Shown here in pieces: positions 1 to 5,533 of a DNA stretch of 11,902 nucleotides (position 1 is its first letter; each line of letters opens with the position of its first letter). The DNA is from Ekhidna sp. (lineage in GTDB: Bacteria > Bacteroidota > Bacteroidia > Cytophagales > Cyclobacteriaceae): NCBI GenBank assembly GCA_013214445.1, contig JABSPG010000074.1, positions 1-11,902 of the forward strand, read 5' to 3'. The position numbers and the translations under genes were made by a program. The notes under the pieces were generated by a model that saw nothing but the letters and a program-made list of their open reading frames with translations, was not told the DNA's origin and made no database searches.

Positions 1-145
1 CCCCGATCTTTACGTTGTTCCAAAGGCCATCAAAATCCAGGAGGCCGAGATCTACATTATTCATGGAACAGCTTGTTCATTGATAGATAAATCACTAAAT
101 TCGCACCTCATTTTTAAACAGAGTTCTTAAAACTTATTTACAATT
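1..145. other. Unassigned left edge and rpsF leader
   Basis: The first ~64 nt are noticeably more GC-rich than the following AT-rich stretch, so a gene may end or begin here. Two readings are possible. On the minus strand an ATG at 64 opens a frame running off the window edge (it begins MNNVDLGLLDFDGLWNN). On the plus strand a frame without a start runs from 2 to a TAA at 128-130. Neither is recognisable and neither is long enough to call. From about 104 to 145 the sequence is AT-rich and probably the untranslated leader of rpsF. I saw no convincing copy of the S6:S18-binding leader hairpin known from other phyla. Confidence 0.4.
73..103 (+). promoter_or_regulatory. Candidate promoter of the rpsF-rpsR-rplI operon
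   Basis: TTG at 73-75 is followed after 20 nt by TAAATTCG at 96-103. This fits the Bacteroidota housekeeping consensus (TTG/TTTG, 17-23 nt, TAnnTTTG) with one mismatch in the -7 box. Transcription would start near 110, giving a leader of about 35 nt. No other candidate in the 145 nt before rpsF fits better, but the match is imperfect. Confidence 0.35.
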
Positions 146-508
146 ATGAAGAATTACGAGACGGTATTCATTTTGACTCCCGTTTTGTCTGAAGCTCAGA
201 TGAAGGATACTGTCGGAAAATTCAAGCAAGTTCTTACCGATAACGGTGCAGAAATCGTTAACGAAGAGAACTGGGGATTGCGCAAGCTTGCGTACCCAAT
301 TCAGCATAAAACCACTGGTTTTTATCAGTTGTTTGAATTCCGAGCAGAACCTCAATTAATCGCTAAGCTAGAGACAGAGTACAGGAGAGACGAGGCAGTG
401 ATGAGATTTCTTACCACTACGTTAGACAAGCACGCAGTTATTTACAACGAGCGTAGAAAAAAAGGCGAATTCAATAAGAAAGAAAACAAGAAGGAGGCAG
501 CCAAATGA
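146..508 (+). CDS. rpsF: Small ribosomal subunit protein bS6
   Basis: The 120-residue product is ribosomal protein bS6, which pairs with bS18 on the platform of the 30S subunit. The N-terminal strand KNYETVFILTP, the GLRKLAYPIQHKTTGFY segment and the motif EAVMRFLTTTLD are typical of the family. The C-terminus (about residues 103-120) is a Lys/Glu-rich tail, as is common. The ATG is preceded by an AT-rich stretch with no Shine-Dalgarno, as expected in Bacteroidota. It is the first gene of the rpsF-rpsR-rplI operon, and its TGA overlaps the rpsR ATG (ATGA at 505-508), so the two partner proteins are probably translationally coupled. The tail codons also form the Shine-Dalgarno sequence of rpsR. 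Confidence 0.97.
   Translation: MKNYETVFILTPVLSEAQMKDTVGKFKQVLTDNGAEIVNEENWGLRKLAYPIQHKTTGFYQLFEFRAEPQLIAKLETEYRRDEAVMRFLTTTLDKHAVIYNERRKKGEFNKKENKKEAAK
491..497 (+). promoter_or_regulatory. Strong Shine-Dalgarno site of rpsR
   Basis: AAGGAGG lies 7 nt before the rpsR ATG at 505, an ideal spacing, and matches seven contiguous bases complementary to the canonical 16S rRNA 3' tail. It is inside the rpsF coding region (Lys-Lys-Glu-Ala codons). No other gene start in the window has a comparable site: rpsF, rplI, the GSCFA gene, the response regulator, the DUF3109 gene and the YceI gene all have AT-rich upstream sequence without a purine block. Confidence 0.7.
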
Positions 509-756
509 CATTACAAAACGAACCTATAAACAGAGAGCAAAAGAAGGATAAGTACTGCCGATTCAAAAAGAATGGCATCAAGTACATTGATTACAAAGAC
601 CCTGATTTCTTGCTAAAGTTTGTGAATGAGCAAGGAAAGATCCTTCCTCGAAGATTAACAGGAACGAGCTTGAAGTTCCAAAGAAAAATTGCTCAGGCTG
701 TCAAAAGATCAAGGCACTTGGCTTTGATGCCTTATGTTGGAGATTCCCTTAAATAA
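505..756 (+). CDS. rpsR: Small ribosomal subunit protein bS18
   Basis: The 83-residue product is bS18, the 30S platform protein that forms a heterodimer with bS6. Diagnostic features are the basic N-terminal region with KKDKYCRFKKNG, the YIDYKDPDFL segment and the core motif ILPRRLTGTSLKFQRKIAQAVKRSRHLALMPY. It lacks the long zinc-binding N-terminus but keeps the single Cys, as in most bacteria. It overlaps rpsF by 4 nt and is followed 8 nt later by rplI. Unlike its neighbours it has a canonical Shine-Dalgarno (491-497). This is notable because in Bacteroidota bS18, bS6 and bS21 sequester the anti-Shine-Dalgarno. Confidence 0.97.
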   Translation: MTLQNEPINREQKKDKYCRFKKNGIKYIDYKDPDFLLKFVNEQGKILPRRLTGTSLKFQRKIAQAVKRSRHLALMPYVGDSLK

Positions 757-764
757 GTACTGAT

Positions 765-1208
765 ATGGAAGTAATACTAAGAGAAGACATACAGGGATTA
801 GGCTATAAAAACGATACGGTTGACGTAAAGCCTGGATATGGCAGAAATTTTCTGATTCCGAGAGGCATGGCAATTATTGCAAGTGCTTCCAACAAGAAGA
901 TGATTGCTGAAAATATTCGTCAAGCAGCTCACAAAGCAGAAAAAGCAAAAAAAGATGCAGAGCAAACTGCTCGGCAGATTGGTGATTTGGTTATCGAAAT
1001 CAAAACTAAAGCTGGCGAGAGTGGAAAAATCTTCGGAGCTGTCACCCCTATTCAGGTCGCAGAAGCACTTTCTGCTCAAGGTCATGAGGTAGATAGAAAG
1101 AAGATTTCTTTTGAACAAAAGATCAAAGAGCTTGGTGAGTACACAGCTCTTCTAGATTTGCACAAAGAGGTACATCACCCAGTGCAAGTGAAAGTAGTAG
1201 CAGAGTAA
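765..1208 (+). CDS. rplI: Large ribosomal subunit protein bL9
   Basis: The 147-residue product is bL9, which binds 23S rRNA near the base of the L1 stalk. The N-terminal domain shows the signature LREDIQGLGYKNDTVDVKPGYGRNFLIPRG, about residues 5-34. A long Lys/Ala/Glu-rich connecting helix spans about residues 43-75. The C-terminal domain begins near GKIFGAVTP and ends VQVKVVAE. Length is normal for the family. It begins 8 nt after rpsR without a Shine-Dalgarno site and is the last gene of the operon, since a strong intrinsic terminator follows its TAA by about 20 nt. Confidence 0.97.
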   Translation: MEVILREDIQGLGYKNDTVDVKPGYGRNFLIPRGMAIIASASNKKMIAENIRQAAHKAEKAKKDAEQTARQIGDLVIEIKTKAGESGKIFGAVTPIQVAEALSAQGHEVDRKKISFEQKIKELGEYTALLDLHKEVHHPVQVKVVAE

Positions 1209-1227
1209 GTAGAACTGCAAATAAAAT

Positions 1228-1261
1228 CAAAGCCCTGACTTCATAGTTAGGGTTTTTTTTT
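1228..1261 (+). terminator. Intrinsic terminator of the ribosomal-protein operon
   Basis: CCCTGACT (1233-1240), a TCAT loop and AGTTAGGG (1245-1252) form an 8-bp stem with one G-U pair, followed directly by nine T residues. This is a textbook Rho-independent terminator. It separates the rpsF operon from the GSCFA gene that starts 41 nt downstream. Confidence 0.93.
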
Positions 1262-1302
1262 GTCTCTACTTTGTATTTTTAGTCTATCTCCATCTAACCA
1301 AA

Positions 1303-2253
1303 ATGTTCAAAGTAGAATTTAAAATCCCATCATCTCCTACTAAAATCAACATAAAGGATTCAATTCTTTTAATGGGATCGTGCTTCTCAACAGAGATTGA
1401 CAACAGATTAGCAGAAAATAAATTTCAATCTCTTTCTAATCCATTTGGTACAATCTACAATCCAATCTCACTTTTCAAATTACTTTCAAATAAAGTTGAA
1501 AATAACCGAATTGTAGAAAGTCAAGGAGTGTTCTATCATTGGGATTCTCATAGTGTAGTGTCTTCCTTAAGCAAGGAAAAAACTGTGGATCTCTTTCAAG
1601 AAAAAAGACAGGAGACTGAGGCGTACATCAAGCAAGTCAATTACCTAATCATCACTCTAGGGACCGCTATTGTATATGAGCATAAAAACTCAGTAGTAGC
1701 GAACTGTCATAAGATTCCAAACAGTGAATTCAGTAAGCGATTCCTTGATCAAAAAGAGATCATAGATTCATTTAGCAACCTGCATAAATACCTATCCAGA
1801 ATAAATGACAAACTTGAGATTATCCTCACTGTGAGTCCGGTCAGACACCAAAAAGATGGTCTAATTGACAATAATAGAAGTAAATCCATCTTACTAGATT
1901 CCACCCACAAGATTGCAGATGGATACAAAAATGTCAATTACTTCCCTTCATACGAAATAGTCATCGACGAGCTGCGAGACTATCGCTTTTATAAATCAGA
2001 TATGGTGCATCCATCTGAAGAGGCAATAAACTACGTATGGGAGCAATTCAACACATGCTACTTCGACGATGAGACTAAAGAGTTGATCATTGAATGGGGA
2101 AAACTAAAGGCTGGTTTGAAGCACAAACCTTTTCACCCAGACTCTGAAGCTCATCAAACATTTCTCAGAAAAACCATTGCAAAGCTGGAGATACTCAAAA
2201 AAAGAATGGATGTGAACCTTGAGATACAAGATCTAAAATCTCAATTGACTTAA
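1303..2253 (+). CDS. GSCFA-domain protein (SGNH-hydrolase-like)
   Basis: The 316-residue product belongs to the GSCFA family (PF08885), SGNH/GDSL-fold proteins of unknown substrate found in Bacteroidota and Proteobacteria. The family motif is near the N-terminus as LLMGSCFSTEI, with the probable nucleophile Ser26 in GSCFS. SNPFGTIYNP (45-54) is also conserved. Further block motifs are LTVSPVRH (about 175-182) and DMVHPS (233-238), which by analogy with SGNH hydrolases supplies the catalytic Asp and His. There is no signal peptide or membrane segment, so it is probably cytoplasmic. It follows the terminator of the rplI operon and must have its own promoter, but the 41-nt gap shows no clean one. 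The last ~45 residues are Lys/Glu-rich and helical. Esterase or acetylhydrolase activity is inferred from fold only. Confidence 0.9.
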   Translation: MFKVEFKIPSSPTKINIKDSILLMGSCFSTEIDNRLAENKFQSLSNPFGTIYNPISLFKLLSNKVENNRIVESQGVFYHWDSHSVVSSLSKEKTVDLFQEKRQETEAYIKQVNYLIITLGTAIVYEHKNSVVANCHKIPNSEFSKRFLDQKEIIDSFSNLHKYLSRINDKLEIILTVSPVRHQKDGLIDNNRSKSILLDSTHKIADGYKNVNYFPSYEIVIDELRDYRFYKSDMVHPSEEAINYVWEQFNTCYFDDETKELIIEWGKLKAGLKHKPFHPDSEAHQTFLRKTIAKLEILKKRMDVNLEIQDLKSQLT

Positions 2254-2518
2254 CTGTATCGGTTTCGATTCTTTTTCATCAACTAATTCACCTCTCTACC
2301 TACTTAAATGGATGGTCAAGGTAATCAACAGCATATTTAAATAATTTGGAATTACAACTTCTAAACTTTTACCTTTGCGATCATAATCGCCTAGTTCTAT
2401 TTCTACTTTAAACTACTTCAAGAAAAAATTACCATTGATGCAATCGTATCAATTGTTATTAATGCCGATGCTAATTCAGCATTAGCTCATGTTTAAAGTG
2501 ATTCTCCACCTGTGACAA
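2254..2518 (+). other. Intergenic region and response-regulator leader
   Basis: This 265-nt gap holds a weak hairpin just after the GSCFA stop (ATCG 2258-2261 pairing with CGAT 2266-2269, then TCTTTTT). It may be a poor terminator. A good promoter lies at 2345-2377. The leader from about 2384 to 2518 contains inverted repeats: ATTGAT/ATCAAT (2434-2453), TAATGC/GCATTA (2460-2484) and GCTAAT/ATTAGC (2470-2486). The last two overlap and exclude each other. A 15-codon reading frame (ATG 2438, stop TAG 2483-2485) runs through them and has no visible ribosome-binding site. I recognise no known riboswitch. Confidence 0.5.
2345..2377 (+). promoter_or_regulatory. Bacteroidota-type promoter for the response-regulator gene
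   Basis: TTTG at 2345-2348 and TACCTTTG at 2370-2377, separated by 21 nt, match the consensus TTTG / TAnnTTTG exactly. Transcription would start near 2384, leaving a leader of about 135 nt. The promoter could drive the response regulator, the propeller sensor, priA and the two following genes, because no terminator is seen between them. Confidence 0.6.
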
Positions 2519-2905
2519 ATGAGTGAAAACGTACACATCCTGCTAATTGACGATGATCCTACAGTCAACTTCTTGAATCGGGTCTTCATTGAAAAATCTG
2601 ATCTTGGAGCCAAAACAACAGTTATTACGTTCGCTAAAGATGCACTTGACCAAATAGGGAAAGGTACCCTTCAACCTGCGATTATCCTTTTGGATCTCAA
2701 TATGCCTAAGATGGATGGATGGCAGTTTGTGGAACAGTTCCAAAAGCTCCCCAGCGACAAGCAACAATCAAAAATTATCATTCTATCCTCTACGATAAAC
2801 CCCTCAGACAAGGAAAAAGCAAATCAAATTCCTGAAATAGTGGATTTTATAAGTAAGCCATTAACTCTGAAAAAAGTAGAACAATTGAGAGAGTTTCTGA
2901 TTTAG
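2519..2905 (+). CDS. Single-domain (CheY-like) response regulator
   Basis: The 128-residue product is a stand-alone receiver domain with no output domain. It has the acidic triad Asp11-Asp12-Asp13 (LLIDDDPTVNFLN), the phosphoacceptor Asp59 in ILLDLNMPKMDGW, a switch Ser at about 90 in IIILSSTIN, and the conserved Lys113 in ISKPLT. All phosphorylation residues are intact. It is the first gene of a likely transcript, with 56 nt separating it from the propeller sensor, so the two may function together. Without an effector domain it must act by protein-protein contact or as a phosphorelay intermediate. The ATG lacks a Shine-Dalgarno, as is usual here. Confidence 0.92.
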   Translation: MSENVHILLIDDDPTVNFLNRVFIEKSDLGAKTTVITFAKDALDQIGKGTLQPAIILLDLNMPKMDGWQFVEQFQKLPSDKQQSKIIILSSTINPSDKEKANQIPEIVDFISKPLTLKKVEQLREFLI

Positions 2906-2961
2906 TTATTAGCAAAATATTCTGGAAAACTCCAAAATCTGGCAAGAAATAGCTCCTAAAA

Positions 2962-5496
2962 GTGAATGCCTTTCGCCGTATTCTTCTGATTGCTTTTGTG
3001 CAATTGCTACTTTCACAAGGGTATGCTCAGCACTTTCCGTCAAAGCAGTACATGACTGCAGATGGAATGCCGACAAATAGTGTGTTTGATATTGCCCAGC
3101 ACCATAGTGGAATGATGTGGTTTATGACTAAGGCAGGTCCAACCCTATACGATGCGAAAAATTGGATCACTTTTTCAGACTCCTTGGAGTTACCGTCATC
3201 CTTCAATTCTAAAGTTTTCATTTCAGGAGATTCCGTTTGGGTAGCTGGAATAAATAAAAAACGATTCACGATTAACTATTTCCATAATGGCGCGTGGAAT
3301 TATATCGACCCTCCCTCAGGCCCTATATTGCTAGGCTCTCATCTTGATTTTCATATATCAGGCTCAGGTAAGAAGTCGGAAATATTCGTCTGTCAAGCCT
3401 CCAATATTTATCACTATCGTCCCACTGAAGAAAAATGGACGCAACAGAAGATTACAGGTGCGGCGATATTGAGCATTCATGAAATAGATGGCTCAGTCCT
3501 AACTTGTACCTCAAAAGGAGTTTACCAGTGGAGTGGCGAGGAGTTTGTCCCTTTTCCGCTACCCTATCAAGACCTACCAAATAAAAACACGCTTACGCTG
3601 GCCATACGTGAAGATTTACTTCACCTGTTAGGTAACAACTGGTATGCAGAAATAGCAAATGATTCAGTTCAGTTACTCATGCAAGATGTGGGAATCAGTA
3701 GACTATCGCAGTTTACTCAGAGCAGTCTACTTATTGCCAATGACGAATTGATTCTTTACAGCTCAGGATCTCCTGCCAGGATCATTGATAATAATCGGAT
3801 GACATGGAAAAACTTACTTATTCAAGGTAAGAATCTAGATATTGGAAGTACATGTATATTTCAAGATATTGAGAACAACATTTGGGTAAGTGACTCCAGA
3901 GGTCTATTTAAATTCAATGTCAGCCAATTCATCAACTACAATGGATCTTCTGGTCTGACGAGTAATGAAGTATCCTCGATATTTCAATTAAAGGACGGAT
4001 CCATGCTGCTTGCCAACCCATGGGCTCTTAATCACATAAAGGAAGATGCTATTGAACACTATCTTCTCGGGACAGCTCCGGGAATTAACTTTAGAATCTT
4101 AGATATTGAAAAACATGGTAAAAAGATCTACATGGCGGCAAATGATGGAGGTCTGCTTGTATATGACCCTGATAGATTAGAGACGCCAGAAAGAATACTT
4201 TATGGACCAAATGTAGCTATAACTAGCTGTGCTGTGTACAATGGAAAGCTCTATGTCTCAGGTAATAAAGGGCTCTTCGAAGTTCAGGATGGTACATTTA
4301 AACAAAAAAGCACTTTTGGAGCAATAAGAAACATGGTGGTGATCGACGATCAATTACTTCTTCTCACTTTTGCTCAAGGCTTATTCTTTTTTGATGGTCA
4401 AGAACTCAAACAATACAAGTCAGAGGATTTTGATCTAAACAGCGGATATCAGGCTGCAGTATTTAATGATCAACTGGTTATTGGTACCCGAAACGGGCTA
4501 GCCACTATCTCAAACGAAAAGATTCAGCCATGGGATGAGCTCTCTCTCTATTCTCCCGTCTATGGCCTATTAGTAGACAGCAAAAACCGTATGTGGATTG
4601 GAACAGATCATGGTATTTATGTATATGAATCGGGCACCTTAAGTCTCTATGACATTGATGATGGACTTTCCGGTAATGAAGCGAATCGAAATGCCATCAT
4701 TGAAGATGACAAGGGCTGGATTTGGATAGGGACAGAAAAAGGTGTTTCTGTCTTCAGAGGAAACAAGCAAATCACCGGCATAGTCAATCAAGAAGTGATC
4801 CTTCATTCAATTCAGAGTGCAAATGGAAAACAACTAACCAAAGAAGAGAACATACTCCCTTTTGATGAAAACTCGATTCTGGTTTCTTTTAGCTGCCTAT
4901 CGTATATAGATGAGGAAAAGATTGATTTCAGGTGTCGTTTGAATCAAGACGAAAGCTGGATTGAACTCAGCACCGGAACCACGAGTGTCAGCTTTCCAAA
5001 CATCAATTACGGCACTTATACATTTGAAATTCAATCAAGATTTGATGAAGAGGAATGGGGTGACTCTTCCACCTTCGAATTCATAGTGTCTAAGCCCTAC
5101 TATTTCCAGTGGTGGTTCATTCTGGCCTCAGTCTTGTCAATAATCATACTTGTGCGTGTGTTCTTCTACTTCAGGTACCTGGTTCTGCTTAGAACAAAAG
5201 AGAAGCTAAAGAAAGAAGTGCAGTTAAGAACAAAGGAAATAACTGAATTAAATCTTCATCTAGAAGAGAAAGTAAAGGAGCGGACCAGCGAACTAAACAC
5301 GAAGAATAAGAGATTGGAAGAATATGCCTACATCAATGCGCACCACTTGAGGGGTCCGGCTACCAAAATCATGTCAGCATTAGCTGCTGCAGAACTGGAT
5401 GGTATTAGTAATAAGGAAATGATTGCTATCCTAAACGAATCGGTTCAGGAACTAGATAAAGTAATCATCTCTATCAACGATACGTTGCACAAGTAA
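2962..5496 (+). CDS. Propeller sensor with Y_Y_Y domain, membrane helix and H-box, lacking a kinase ATPase domain
   Basis: The 844-residue product starts at GTG 2962, since a stop lies four codons upstream and the start is followed at once by a signal peptide (about 1-23, ending GYAQ). The periplasmic part carries two-component-regulator propeller repeats, clearest at ENNIWVSDSRGLF (from 304), KNRMWIGTDHGIY (from 541) and KGWIWIGTEKGVSVF (from 584), then a Y_Y_Y domain (about 640-708). One membrane helix (about 715-738) is followed by a Lys/Glu-rich coiled coil (about 745-785) and an H-box, INAHHLRGPATKI, with probable phosphoacceptor His794. The protein ends 50 residues later, about where a DHp domain would finish. 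There is no N, G1, F or G2 box and none is encoded downstream, where priA begins. The residues at H+1 (His, usually Glu) and H+4 (Gly, usually Thr/Asn) are changed. It cannot autophosphorylate in cis. It may signal through the response regulator just upstream or by pairing with another kinase. Confidence 0.88.
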   Translation: MNAFRRILLIAFVQLLLSQGYAQHFPSKQYMTADGMPTNSVFDIAQHHSGMMWFMTKAGPTLYDAKNWITFSDSLELPSSFNSKVFISGDSVWVAGINKKRFTINYFHNGAWNYIDPPSGPILLGSHLDFHISGSGKKSEIFVCQASNIYHYRPTEEKWTQQKITGAAILSIHEIDGSVLTCTSKGVYQWSGEEFVPFPLPYQDLPNKNTLTLAIREDLLHLLGNNWYAEIANDSVQLLMQDVGISRLSQFTQSSLLIANDELILYSSGSPARIIDNNRMTWKNLLIQGKNLDIGSTCIFQDIENNIWVSDSRGLFKFNVSQFINYNGSSGLTSNEVSSIFQLKDGSMLLANPWALNHIKEDAIEHYLLGTAPGINFRILDIEKHGKKIYMAANDGGLLVYDPDRLETPERILYGPNVAITSCAVYNGKLYVSGNKGLFEVQDGTFKQKSTFGAIRNMVVIDDQLLLLTFAQGLFFFDGQELKQYKSEDFDLNSGYQAAVFNDQLVIGTRNGLATISNEKIQPWDELSLYSPVYGLLVDSKNRMWIGTDHGIYVYESGTLSLYDIDDGLSGNEANRNAIIEDDKGWIWIGTEKGVSVFRGNKQITGIVNQEVILHSIQSANGKQLTKEENILPFDENSILVSFSCLSYIDEEKIDFRCRLNQDESWIELSTGTTSVSFPNINYGTYTFEIQSRFDEEEWGDSSTFEFIVSKPYYFQWWFILASVLSIIILVRVFFYFRYLVLLRTKEKLKKEVQLRTKEITELNLHLEEKVKERTSELNTKNKRLEEYAYINAHHLRGPATKIMSALAAAELDGISNKEMIAILNESVQELDKVIISINDTLHK

Positions 5497-5533
5497 AGTA
5501 GTTCGTTTCGTATATGATCTACTTTCACTATAG

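Noticed and set aside
1..64. Possible minus-strand gene start (MNNVDLGLLDFDGLWNN...) running off the edge
   Set aside because: Only 21 codons are visible, no family is recognisable, no promoter was found upstream on that strand, and a competing plus-strand frame exists. It is described only as part of the left-edge region.
104..145. S6:S18-binding autoregulatory hairpin in the rpsF leader
   Set aside because: The leader after the candidate promoter is short and AT-rich, with only a 4-bp AGTT/AACT hairpin and no CCG-bearing bulge. The known motif is not visible.
1267..1273. TACTTTG as a -7 box for the GSCFA gene
   Set aside because: The box is one base too short compared with TAnnTTTG, and its -33 position would fall inside the rplI terminator with no TTG there.
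2258..2276. ATCG-GTTT-CGAT hairpin followed by TCTTTTT as terminator of the GSCFA gene
   Set aside because: The stem is only 4 bp, too weak to call with confidence. It is mentioned in the intergenic entry.
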